Assembly: GCF_016862995.1 (NCBI RefSeq)
Contig: NZ_BOOA01000005.1
Span: 1-64,000 of the forward strand
DNA length: 64,000 nt
Reading direction: 5' to 3'
Source of the DNA: Acrocarpospora phusangensis
Lineage (GTDB): Bacteria; Actinomycetota; Actinomycetes; Streptosporangiales; Streptosporangiaceae
The notes beneath the pieces were generated by a model, which was not told the origin of the DNA, searched no databases, and saw only the letters and a list, made by a program, of their open reading frames with translations. This document shows positions 1 to 7,328 of the stretch, piece after piece; positions within the stretch are counted from its first letter, which is position 1; each line of letters opens with the position of its first letter. Made by a program: the position numbers and the translations under genes.

Positions 1-876
1 CTGATCGAAGTAGAACGCGAACGACGCGCGCGTGATGCGGTCGCGGATCTGCGGGTCTGGGACGGTGGTCGTGAAGGAGTCCACGGCGTCCCGGTAGGTG
101 ACCGGCTGTCGCGCGCCGATGAAAGGAGCGTCGCTGCCCCAGAACAGATGCTCCGGGCCTGCGGCGTCCAGGAGTGTTTCCGCGTACCCGGCCAGAGAGG
201 CGGAGGAGACGCGGAACCGGTAGCCGGCTGACAGCTTTGTCCAGACGCGGCCGGTGGCCAGGGCGCGCAGGAGCGCGGTGCCGCCGGGGTTGGCGTAGCC
301 GGTCTCGGGGTGAGGGTCGCCGAAATGGTCGACGACCACGTTCACGCGGGAGGCCAGGAGCGCGTCCAGGACCGGCGGGAGGCGCGCCGACTCGATGTTC
401 AATTCGACGTGCCAGCCCAGTTCGGCGACCTGGCGCAGCAGCGAGCGATAGCCGGGGCCGGTCAGGTCGGGGAGGTCGGTGCGCCGGCGCCACTGGAACC
501 GTAGGCCGACGACGCCAGCGGCTCGGAGCGCGGTCAGGTCGGGGTCCAGCCGCGGGTTTGAGCATTCGATGGGGTCAGTGCCGTGGATGGCGTCGCCAAG
601 ACGCGGCTTTGAGCGGCCGGTCAGGTCGGGGGGCGGTTCGAGGTCGATGGTGGCGCGTAGGCGGGGGTCGGAGCGGAGGGCCGTGAGGGTGTAGGTGTTT
701 TGGTCGGCCAGGAGGCTCATGGCCGAGATGACCGCGTGGCCTACGCCGTGGGCGGTCATCATCGGGAGGAATGTCTCGGTGGTGAGGTCGTGGTCCGGGT
801 GGGTCCAGGCGCCGGGGGACAGGGGGAGGGTGCGGTCGAAGAGGTGGACGTGGGTGTCGACCAAGGGGGTCGTCAT
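1..876 (-). CDS. Amidohydrolase family 2 protein (partial, C-terminus off left edge)
   Basis: A TIM-barrel metal-dependent hydrolase or decarboxylase of the amidohydrolase_2 family (PF04909). It reads open for 292 codons from ATG at 876 to base 1 with no stop, so the C-terminus lies outside the window. The N-terminus reads MTTPLVDTHVHLFDRT, giving the HxH metal motif at His9 and His11. A VVDHFGDPH strand end and LFWGSDAPF, with its family Asp, follow in order. The start is set by a 4-bp ATGA overlap with the upstream amidohydrolase (TGA at 873-875), so the two are translationally coupled at the end of a leftward operon. The overall pattern resembles 2-pyrone-4,6-dicarboxylate lactonase (LigI)-type hydrolases. 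That specificity is a guess; membership of the superfamily is secure. Confidence 0.88.
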   Translation of the reverse strand, partial: MTTPLVDTHVHLFDRTLPLSPGAWTHPDHDLTTETFLPMMTAHGVGHAVISAMSLLADQNTYTLTALRSDPRLRATIDLEPPPDLTGRSKPRLGDAIHGTDPIECSNPRLDPDLTALRAAGVVGLRFQWRRRTDLPDLTGPGYRSLLRQVAELGWHVELNIESARLPPVLDALLASRVNVVVDHFGDPHPETGYANPGGTALLRALATGRVWTKLSAGYRFRVSSASLAGYAETLLDAAGPEHLFWGSDAPFIGARQPVTYRDAVDSFTTTVPDPQIRDRITRASFAFYFDQ

Positions 877-1721
877 GCGGGGGCCAGGCCGTACAGGCGG
901 GCGGCGGTGCCGCCGAGGACGAGGGCGGCGTCCTGGGGGGTGAGGGTGGACACCGATTCGTGGGCGATTCTGATCATGTCGGGGTAGCTGACCGGGGTTT
1001 GGGTGACGTCTGAGCCCCAGAGGACTCGTGCGGCTCCGAAGCGGGAGACCAGCCAGGTGACCACGTCGGCCGGGTTCACGCCGGCGGCCGGCATGCGGGC
1101 GTAGTTGAGGGTGGTGACCTTGATGTAGACGTCGGCCAGGTCGGTCAGGGGGAGCAGTTCGGAGGCTCCCGGGTAGGGTTCCGGGCGGTCGGCTTCCACG
1201 CTGGCGACGTGGTCGAGGACGACGGGCGTGCCGGGGAAGGCGCGTACGACGCCGGGCAGGGCGCGGAGGCACTCGTCGCGGTTCCAGCGGTAGAGGTGCA
1301 GGCACATCGACAGGCCGAGGTCGGCGGCCAGGCGCCAGATGCGACGGGAAGAAGGGGACGCGAACCAGTCGGCGCCGCCGGGGCCGCCGTGCTGGTTGCC
1401 GCCGGGAGCGGTGAGGCGCATCGCGACCGCGCCGCGTCCGGCCCAGCGGCGTACCGTCGCCTCGGCGTCGGGGGCCTGGGCGTCGACGACGCACATGGCG
1501 GCCAGCCGGTCCGGATGGCGGGCGGCCGAGTCCACGACGTAGCTGTTGTCGTAGCCGAACACGTGCGCCCGCTGCACCGCGACCGCGGCGGCGAGGCCGT
1601 GCTCGTCCAGCGCGGCCAGCAGTCGTTCCGCGGTCATCGGGTCGCGGACCTCGCGGAACGGCGGGGAGACGGGGTAGGCGGGGTCGTTGACGGTCAGGTG
1701 GGCGTGGGCGTCGATCAGCAT
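873..1721 (-). CDS. Amidohydrolase family 2 protein
   Basis: A 282-residue metal-dependent hydrolase or decarboxylase of the amidohydrolase_2 family (ACMSD / gamma-resorcylate decarboxylase / lactonase group). The ATG at 1721 puts MLIDAHAHL at the N-terminus, with the HxH pair at His6 and His8. VVLDHVAS and VLWGSDVTQTP follow where the family has its metal-binding His and active-site Asp. A longer open frame upstream of this ATG runs into the neighbouring gene and has no family similarity, so I reject it. The gene lies 8 bp downstream of the lipocalin-like gene and overlaps the next amidohydrolase by 4 bp. Two adjacent paralogous hydrolases suggest successive hydrolysis or decarboxylation steps in one pathway. 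Confidence 0.88.
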   Translation of the reverse strand: MLIDAHAHLTVNDPAYPVSPPFREVRDPMTAERLLAALDEHGLAAAVAVQRAHVFGYDNSYVVDSAARHPDRLAAMCVVDAQAPDAEATVRRWAGRGAVAMRLTAPGGNQHGGPGGADWFASPSSRRIWRLAADLGLSMCLHLYRWNRDECLRALPGVVRAFPGTPVVLDHVASVEADRPEPYPGASELLPLTDLADVYIKVTTLNYARMPAAGVNPADVVTWLVSRFGAARVLWGSDVTQTPVSYPDMIRIAHESVSTLTPQDAALVLGGTAARLYGLAPA

Positions 1722-1729
1722 GGGGGGTT

Positions 1730-2164
1730 TCACCGGAGACGTTCCCAGACGAGGACGGGTGTGGGGGGATCGCCCAGACGGCGTTCCGCGCGCAGGACCA
1801 GCCAGGATTCCGTGAGGACGGCCTTGCGGACCAGGGTGACGCCGATCCAGTTGGGGTAGAGGCAGGCTTCGATGTGGTGCAGGACCAGGTCGCCGTGCCA
1901 TTCGTACCGGCCGCTGTAGGCGCCGTAGCCGCGGACCGCGCCGAGGCGTTCCGCGTCGGTCGCCCAGCGCCAGTTGGGGGAGTCCAGCGGCGGCCGGTCG
2001 CCCGGCATGTACTGGACGGCCATGTAGCCGTCGGGGCCGTACAGGAGGCGGCCGAGCGGGACGTCGCCGAGGGGGCGGGCGCCGTTGCCGCCGTCGGGGC
2101 CCTCGGTTCCGTCGCTCTCCAGGTAGTAGTCGTCCAGGCGCCAGGTTCCGGTGATCGGGGTCAC
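1730..2164 (-). CDS. Lipocalin-like domain protein
   Basis: A 144-residue protein matching the lipocalin-like domain family (PF13924) found in actinobacterial catabolic clusters. It begins VTPITGTWRLDDYYLE, the characteristic G-x-W opening, and continues with RLLYGPDGYMAVQ and ends in a basic VWERLR. The GTG start at 2164 overlaps the TGA of the aldolase gene as GTGA, and GAGGAG lies a few bases upstream. It has no signal peptide, so it is presumably cytoplasmic. The family has no fixed reaction; members may bind or isomerise hydrophobic intermediates. Its position inside the coupled operon implies a role in the same pathway, but the function is unknown. Confidence 0.8.
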   Translation of the reverse strand: MTPITGTWRLDDYYLESDGTEGPDGGNGARPLGDVPLGRLLYGPDGYMAVQYMPGDRPPLDSPNWRWATDAERLGAVRGYGAYSGRYEWHGDLVLHHIEACLYPNWIGVTLVRKAVLTESWLVLRAERRLGDPPTPVLVWERLR

Positions 2165-2907
2165 CGTTTCTCCTCGCGGAAGGCGTAGACCATCGTCCGG
2201 GCCGTACGGGCCAGCATGGTGGCGTCGTTGCCCATGATCACGAACTGGTGGCCGAGGGCGACCGCGCGCGCGGCGGAGGGCCCGTCCACGCAGGCCGCGC
2301 CGCAGGGTTTGCCCGCCCGCGCGGCCGCCGCCCTGGCCCGCCCGAGCAGGGCCAGCAGGTCGGGGTCGTTCGTCTCCACGCCGAGCGCGACCGACAGGTC
2401 GCCCGCGCCCAGGAAGACCGCGTCCACGCCGGGCACGGCGAGGATCTCGTCCGCCGCCGCCACCGCGGCCGGGCTCTCCAGCTGCAGGACGCAGATCGCG
2501 TCCTCGTTGCCGGTGCGCAGGTATTCGGCCCGGGGCGTGAGCCCCCACCGCCCGGCCCGGCTGGTGCTCCCGGCGCCCCGGCTCCCGAACGGCGGGAAAC
2601 GCACGGCCGAGACCACCCGCCTGGCCTCCTCGGCCGAGTCCACATGGGGCGCGAGGATGCCCTTGGCCCCCGCGTCCAGCACCCGCTGGATGGTGGACGG
2701 CTGGTGGTCGGGCACCCGGACCAGGGGATCCACCCCGGACGCGGCGGCCATGGCGATCATCTGGGCGGTCAGGCCCAGGTCCAGCGGCGAGTGCTCCAGG
2801 TCGATGACCACGAAGTCGAACCCCGCGTACGCCATGATCTCGACGCTCTCGACGGTGGCCAGCTTGATCCAGGTGCCCACCCGGGGGGAGGTCATGAAGA
2901 ACGTCAC
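2161..2907 (-). CDS. HpcH/HpaI family aldolase
   Basis: A 248-residue class II pyruvate-type aldolase of the HpcH/HpaI family (cleavage of 4-hydroxy-2-oxoacids, or 2-dehydro-3-deoxyglucarate aldolase-like). The family catalytic set is visible: His39 in VVIDLEHS, Arg64 in PLVRVP, metal ligand Glu144 in VLQLES and Asp170 in FLGAGDLS. The GTG start at 2907 overlaps the cupin stop codon (GTGA) and has GGGGAG upstream. The internal ATG at 2895 lacks a ribosome-binding site. In aromatic meta-cleavage pathways this enzyme cleaves the final hydroxy-oxo acid into pyruvate plus an aldehyde, which would fit the nearby aldehyde dehydrogenase. The exact substrate is inferred only. Confidence 0.9.
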   Translation of the reverse strand: MTFFMTSPRVGTWIKLATVESVEIMAYAGFDFVVIDLEHSPLDLGLTAQMIAMAAASGVDPLVRVPDHQPSTIQRVLDAGAKGILAPHVDSAEEARRVVSAVRFPPFGSRGAGSTSRAGRWGLTPRAEYLRTGNEDAICVLQLESPAAVAAADEILAVPGVDAVFLGAGDLSVALGVETNDPDLLALLGRARAAAARAGKPCGAACVDGPSAARAVALGHQFVIMGNDATMLARTARTMVYAFREEKR

Positions 2908-3827
2908 GCGGGCTCCCCGGGCGCCGGGTACTCGGCGGCGTTCAGCACCCACCCGGCCTTGGCCGAGAAGTCCGCGCGCGGCGGGCTGAACACGTCGATG
3001 AGCAGGTGCCGTCCCGGTCCCATGGCCTGACTGGTGTGCACGGCCGGCGGCGGGATGATCGCGGCCGACGGGCTCCCGACCCGCGCGTGGTCGTCGTCGC
3101 GCCACTGGGACAGCCGGGACGTCCACGGCGTGCGCACGTGGTGGATGTAGTCGCCGTCCACGGTCAGCGAGCACTGCTCGAAGTCGTCGTGGTGGTGCGG
3201 GGAGAGCCGGTCGGGGTCGCGCGGCCCGTCGGCGGGGTCGCCGAAGTTGACCATGAACGAGCTGGTACGGAAGATCCGGCCGAACCGGCCCGGCTCCCGG
3301 GGGTGGTCGGCGTTGCGGTACACGCGCAGCCGGTGCCCGGCGGGCGGGTCCGGCCACGGCTCCAGCAGCGCCACCCGGGGGTGCGGCTCGGCGTACGACG
3401 CGGCGTTGACGCAGCGCGCCAGCACGTCCGTGGCGCGGGCGTCGAACAGCCGGAACAGCTGCCCCTCGCCGCGCGCGGTGATCGTGCTGTCGCCCGGAGG
3501 CACGACGACCAGGCCGCTGCCGGACAACGTGACTGTCTCCACGGCATCCGTGACCTCGATGGTGGTCGTGTCGTCGGGCACGATCACGACGTACTCCTCG
3601 CGCTGCTCGGCGGCGGCGCGGCCGAGCACGTCGCCGTCGGCCAGGCGGCTGTAGACGATCGCCAGGTTCTGGCCGCGCGCGTACCAGGTGCTGCCGCCGT
3701 TCGCGGTGGTCTCCTGGGGCGGCAGGGTCAGGAACTCGAAGGTGGCCAGCTCGGCGATCGGCGCGTTCGGGTCGCCGGCCGGGCTTCCCGTGTTGAGCGC
3801 CGAGCGCGGGTCGGTCGCACTGTACAT
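2904..3827 (-). CDS. Cupin-fold protein, probable metal-dependent enzyme
   Basis: A 307-residue protein that looks like a bicupin. The best motif is HHHDDFEQ at residues 211-218, followed about 50 residues later by PAVHTSQ with His264. Together these resemble the two metal-binding cupin motifs. The N-terminal half carries a second beta-rich stretch without clear His ligands. The ATG at 3827 is preceded by GAAAGGA at good spacing. It sits between the DUF6282 hydrolase (14 bp away) and the aldolase (4-bp overlap), so it belongs to the leftward operon. It could be a dioxygenase, isomerase or decarboxylase. I do not recognise a named family. Confidence 0.72.
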   Translation of the reverse strand: MYSATDPRSALNTGSPAGDPNAPIAELATFEFLTLPPQETTANGGSTWYARGQNLAIVYSRLADGDVLGRAAAEQREEYVVIVPDDTTTIEVTDAVETVTLSGSGLVVVPPGDSTITARGEGQLFRLFDARATDVLARCVNAASYAEPHPRVALLEPWPDPPAGHRLRVYRNADHPREPGRFGRIFRTSSFMVNFGDPADGPRDPDRLSPHHHDDFEQCSLTVDGDYIHHVRTPWTSRLSQWRDDDHARVGSPSAAIIPPPAVHTSQAMGPGRHLLIDVFSPPRADFSAKAGWVLNAAEYPAPGEPA

Positions 3828-3841
3828 GCCGGGTCCTTTCG

Positions 3842-4735
3842 TCAGTCGTCGAGACCGAGGAGATAGGAGGGATTGGTCCGTACGATCCGCCGCAGGTCCT
3901 TCTCCGGCAGCCCGAGGTCCAGCAGCGCGGAGCCGACCCGGAGGAAGGAGTCCACGGGCATCGGCCGCCCCTCCTGGCCGAGGTCGGAGGCGAGCACCGT
4001 GCGCTCGGGCCCGACCTGCTCGATCCAGTCGAGCAGCTGCTCGGGCGTCCACCTCGCGTTCTTCACCTCGGGGTCGTACATGCTGGTCTCGTGCTCGATG
4101 TACGCGCCGAGCGCCAGGAACTCGCGGCACTGCGCCGGATCCGAGCCGATCACGAAGTTCGGGTGGCTCACGATGAGCCGGCGGATGCCCCGGTCCCGCG
4201 CGGCGGCGAAGACCTCCAGGATGTCGGCGGGGGCCATGTGCCCGGCGGAGAGCAGCGCCCCCGCCTCGGCGACCACGTCCAGCACCCGGCCGACCTCGGG
4301 GATCAGCGCTCCACTGGAATCGCGCACGTCCACCTGCCGCACCGAGAGCGGGATGGTCGGCTTGGGGAAGCCGCCGCCCGAGTTGTGGTGGTCGATGTGC
4401 GCGCTGGAGGAGATGGTGGGGAACCAGACGCAGCGGCCGCCCATCCGCAGGCACATCTCCACCGCGTACGGGTTGATGCCGCCGACCTGGTTGTTGAGGG
4501 CGATGCCGCCGTACACCCGGGTGCTGAGCGGGGCCAGCTGGTCCCGCATGGCCAGCAGGTCCATCACCGTGTTGTGGTGGTGGGACTTGGCCAGCAGCGC
4601 CCGCATGCCCAGCCGCTCGCCGTCCCGGGCGGCGGCCACGTGGTCGAACCGGCGCGGGAGGGGGTTGGGCCCGGAGTGGCAGTGCAGATCGACGAGCCCG
4701 TGCAGGGCGCGCTCGATCGCGGTGGGTCGGGTCAT
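3842..4735 (-). CDS. DUF6282 family metal-dependent hydrolase-like protein
   Basis: A 297-residue TIM-barrel protein of the amidohydrolase superfamily, close to DUF6282. It begins MTRPTAIERALHGLVDLHCH with His18 and His20 as the metal HxH pair. SKSHHHNT with His52-His54 follows, then AGHMAP, VSHPNFVIG and LASDLGQEGRP further on. The ATG at 4735 is preceded by an AGGAACGAG stretch. It is the first gene of the leftward operon, and its promoter lies in the 4736-4846 divergent region shared with the CoA-transferase gene. The reaction is not established for this family. With the other amidohydrolases here it makes four metal hydrolase-fold enzymes in one island, the fourth being at 20186-21079. 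Confidence 0.78.
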   Translation of the reverse strand: MTRPTAIERALHGLVDLHCHSGPNPLPRRFDHVAAARDGERLGMRALLAKSHHHNTVMDLLAMRDQLAPLSTRVYGGIALNNQVGGINPYAVEMCLRMGGRCVWFPTISSSAHIDHHNSGGGFPKPTIPLSVRQVDVRDSSGALIPEVGRVLDVVAEAGALLSAGHMAPADILEVFAAARDRGIRRLIVSHPNFVIGSDPAQCREFLALGAYIEHETSMYDPEVKNARWTPEQLLDWIEQVGPERTVLASDLGQEGRPMPVDSFLRVGSALLDLGLPEKDLRRIVRTNPSYLLGLDD

Positions 4736-4788
4736 CTCGTTCCTCTTGACAGCGGCACCCGACACTTTGCAGGGTGTGTAACACATTG

Positions 4789-4810
4789 CGGACTTGATGT
4801 ACGATAAATG
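4789..4810 (+). promoter_or_regulatory. Shared operator/promoter element, copy A
   Basis: Reads C-GGAC-TTGAT-GTAC-GATAAATG. It shares 15 of 21 positions with copies B (10796-10816) and C (13592-13613): GGAC, N5, GT-C, then GATAAATG. The GGAC/GTMC arms form an inverted repeat with a 5-bp spacer. The following GATAAAT could be a -10 element for the CoA-transferase operon, which would make the ATG at 4808 part of the promoter and not a start codon. Regulatory function is inferred from the repetition; the regulator is unknown. Confidence 0.6.
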
Positions 4811-4846
4811 CGAAATTTCATCATGGCAAGCTTCTGTGGGGGTCAC

Positions 4847-5641
4847 GTGCCGGACACGACTTACACCTGGGCCGAGATGATGGCGATCTCCATCGCGCAC
4901 GAGATGGCCGACGGCGACTTCGGTTCCGTGGGCGCCGCCTCGCACATCCCCGTCGCCGGGCTGCGGCTCGCGCAGCTCACCCACGCGCCGAACCTGTCCT
5001 TCTTCTGTGGCGGCAGCGGCGCGATGAACCCGAAGATGCGGCGGCTCACCGAGTCCTCCGCCGACTACCGCAACCTGGTGACCAGCGAGTACCAGTTCAG
5101 CCTCGACGACGTGGTGGACTTCGAGACCGCGATCAAGTTCGACTTCGCGTTCCTGGGCGGCATGCAGATCGACAAACACGGCAATCTCAACATGGCAGTG
5201 ATCGGCCCGTGGGAGAAGCCCAAAGTGCGCGGACCTGGCACGATCGGGCTCATCTTCCTGGGCGGCTTCAAGACCAGCTACATCTACACCGAGCACCACT
5301 CGCCGAGGATCTTCGTCGACAAGGTGGACTTCGTCAGCGGCGCGGGCTGGCTGGACGGCGGCGACTCCCGCGGCAAGGTCTTCCGCCCCGAGTCCGACGG
5401 GCCCCGCCGGGTGTTCACCCCGCTGGGGGTGTTCGACTTCGAGCCGGAGAGCCGCCGGATGCGCCTCATCAAGGTGCACCCGTGGAGCAGCATCGAGCAG
5501 ATCAAGGCGGCCACCGGATTCGAGCTGCTCATCGCCGACGACGTGACGACCGTCGAGCCGCCGACCGACGAGGAGCTGCGCCTGCTGCGCACCGAGGTCG
5601 ACACCGACGGCGTGCTGCGCCGCTACCCCGCCACCGCATGA
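4847..5641 (+). CDS. CoA-transferase subunit B (IpdB-like)
   Basis: The beta subunit of a class I CoA-transferase-fold enzyme, about 264 residues. Recognisable blocks are YTWAEMMAISIAHEMADGD, VGAASHIPVAGLRLAQLTHAPN, FCGGSGAMNP and a terminal EELRLLRTEV. Its partner subunit A is separated from it by three genes (8891-9772). I do not see the canonical S-E-N-G motif carrying the catalytic glutamate of ordinary class I beta subunits, which resembles the atypical IpdAB ring-opening hydrolase of steroid catabolism. I chose the GTG at 4847 because GTGGGGG lies 5 bp upstream and family N-termini begin here. ATGs at 4823 and 4808 are in frame, but the latter falls inside the putative -10. It overlaps the next gene by ATGA. 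Confidence 0.85.
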   Translation: MPDTTYTWAEMMAISIAHEMADGDFGSVGAASHIPVAGLRLAQLTHAPNLSFFCGGSGAMNPKMRRLTESSADYRNLVTSEYQFSLDDVVDFETAIKFDFAFLGGMQIDKHGNLNMAVIGPWEKPKVRGPGTIGLIFLGGFKTSYIYTEHHSPRIFVDKVDFVSGAGWLDGGDSRGKVFRPESDGPRRVFTPLGVFDFEPESRRMRLIKVHPWSSIEQIKAATGFELLIADDVTTVEPPTDEELRLLRTEVDTDGVLRRYPATA

Positions 5642-6498
5642 GCCACCGCATGAACGGCGTGCGGAGCCGCCGCGTCGTGGTGGACGGCTGCACCACCCAC
5701 TATTTGGAGGCAGGAGACGGCCCCCCGCTCATCCTGCTCCACGGCGGCGAGTACGGCGCCGCCGCCGAGATCACCTGGGAACACTGCCTCCCGGCCCTGG
5801 CCGCGCGCCACCGGGTGCTCGCCCTGGACTTCGTCGGCTACGGCCACAGCGCCAAGCTCCGCGACTTCGGCGGCCAGCGGCGCCTGATGCTCCGCCAGGT
5901 CACCGGCGTGCTGCGCACCCTCGGCATCGACTCCGCGTCCTTCGTCGGCACCTCGCTCAGTGGCCGCATGCTGCTCGACGTGGCCAACGGCCCCGCGCCG
6001 GTCTGGCCGATCCGGCGCATGGTCGTGGCCGGGATCGGCCTGGCCGCCCCCGCCGCCGAGGCCCGCAAGGCGCTGGAGGACTTCGACGGCACCCTGGAAG
6101 GGCTGCGCCCGTCCATGGAGGTGCTCTTCCACGACCCGAGCCGGCGCGACAGCGAGGACTACCTGCGCCGCCGGTACGGCTTCGCCGCCATCCCCGGCGC
6201 GTGGGAGACCGCCGCCGCGGCGAACCTGCGCTCCCCGATCCGGCGCGGCGACAACCGCACGCACGTGCGCCCGCCCGCCCGGGACTACGGCGGCATCGCC
6301 GTACCCACCTGCCTGATCCGGGGGGAGCACGACCGGCTGGTGCCCGACGGCACCTGGCGGGAGCTGGCCGCGCAGATCCCCGGCGCGCGCACGGTCACCG
6401 TCGCCGGCAGCGGACACTACCCGCAGATCGAGCGCCCCGACGCGTTCACCGCCGCGGTGCTGGACTTCCTCGACTCGCCCGATTCGGAGGGATCATGA
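5638..6498 (+). CDS. Alpha/beta hydrolase (MhpC-like)
   Basis: A 286-residue alpha/beta hydrolase. The oxyanion motif HGG is at 35-37 and the nucleophile elbow GTSLSG places Ser106 at the turn. Asp232 lies in RGEHDRLVP and His260 in GSGHYPQIE, giving a complete Ser-Asp-His triad. The elbow has Ser where the usual second Gly of GxSxG sits. The ATG at 5638 overlaps the CoA-transferase TGA by 4 bp. An alternative ATG lies 12 bp downstream. The closest named model is the meta-cleavage C-C hydrolase MhpC, consistent with breakdown of a ring-fission product. Esterase or thioesterase activity is equally possible from sequence. Confidence 0.87.
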   Translation: MSHRMNGVRSRRVVVDGCTTHYLEAGDGPPLILLHGGEYGAAAEITWEHCLPALAARHRVLALDFVGYGHSAKLRDFGGQRRLMLRQVTGVLRTLGIDSASFVGTSLSGRMLLDVANGPAPVWPIRRMVVAGIGLAAPAAEARKALEDFDGTLEGLRPSMEVLFHDPSRRDSEDYLRRRYGFAAIPGAWETAAAANLRSPIRRGDNRTHVRPPARDYGGIAVPTCLIRGEHDRLVPDGTWRELAAQIPGARTVTVAGSGHYPQIERPDAFTAAVLDFLDSPDSEGS

Positions 6499-7301
6499 CA
6501 GTGGCGCGTTCTCCCCGCCCGGCGCAGGCCGGATCGGGCGTGCACCTGGAGTGCGGCGGCGGCCAGGGCCCGGCGGTGGTGTTCCTGCACGGTTCCGCCG
6601 CCTCGGGCGCGGTCTGGAAACCGGTCACCCGCGCGCTCGCCCGGCGGCGTCCCGACGCCGGCTGGCTCCTCGCCGACCTGCCCGGTCACGGCCGCTCCCG
6701 CTGGCAGCTGGACTACTCCCCGGACGGCTACGCCGACGCGGTGGCCGCCGCCATCCGCGAGCACGCCGACGGACGTCCGGTGCATCTCGTCGGCCACTCC
6801 CTCGGCGCGATGGTCGCGCTCGCCCTCGCGGACGGCACCCGGGGGGTCGTCCCGGCGTCCGTCCTGGTCCTGGCCATGAAGGTGAGCTGGACCGAGACGG
6901 AGCTGACCCGCCGCGCCGCGGCCGCGACCCGGCCGATCCGCGTCCTCCCCGCCCCGGAGCAGGCCCGCGAGCTGTTCGGGCGCATCTCCGGGATGGGCGC
7001 GGGCTTCACCGAGGACGACCTGGACAGCGGGATCGCCGTCACCGAGGGCGGATACCGGCTCTCCGGCGACCCCCGGATCACCGCCGCGCCCCCGGCCACC
7101 GCCGCGGAACTGGCCGCCCTGGCCGCCCGCGCCATCTGCCCCGTACGGCTGGCCTGCGGCGACCGCGACCCCGGCATCCGGTACGGAGACCTGGCCGACA
7201 CCCTCGGCCGCCCCGTCACCGTCCTGCCCGACACCGCGCACAACGCGCACATCGAGCACCCCGACCTGGTCGCCGAGCTGGTGGAACAGGCGCTCCGCTG
7301 A
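6495..7301 (+). CDS. Alpha/beta hydrolase
   Basis: A second alpha/beta hydrolase of 268 residues, only distantly similar to its neighbour. It has FLHGSAASGAVW (oxyanion region), LPGHGRS, and the classical elbow VGHSLGAM with nucleophile Ser102. CGDRDPG carries the likely acid Asp, and DTAHNAHIEHP contains the C-terminal His. The ATG at 6495 overlaps the preceding stop by 4 bp and GGAGG lies just upstream, so the two hydrolases are translationally coupled. Tandem non-identical hydrolases suggest two separate ester, lactone or C-C hydrolysis steps. It could also be a thioesterase acting on the CoA product of the following ligase. Confidence 0.87.
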   Translation: MTVARSPRPAQAGSGVHLECGGGQGPAVVFLHGSAASGAVWKPVTRALARRRPDAGWLLADLPGHGRSRWQLDYSPDGYADAVAAAIREHADGRPVHLVGHSLGAMVALALADGTRGVVPASVLVLAMKVSWTETELTRRAAAATRPIRVLPAPEQARELFGRISGMGAGFTEDDLDSGIAVTEGGYRLSGDPRITAAPPATAAELAALAARAICPVRLACGDRDPGIRYGDLADTLGRPVTVLPDTAHNAHIEHPDLVAELVEQALR

Positions 7302-7328
7302 CGCGAGCCGACGAGAACGGAAATCCTC

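Noticed and set aside
4773-4787. TGTGTAACACA palindrome in the DUF6282/CoA-transferase gap
   Set aside because: Single occurrence and short; it is not repeated at the other island promoters, unlike the GGAC-N5-GTMC element.
4808-4810. ATG at 4808 as start of CoA-transferase subunit B
   Set aside because: It lies inside the conserved GATAAATG promoter element, which in the other two copies is non-coding, and it has no ribosome-binding site.
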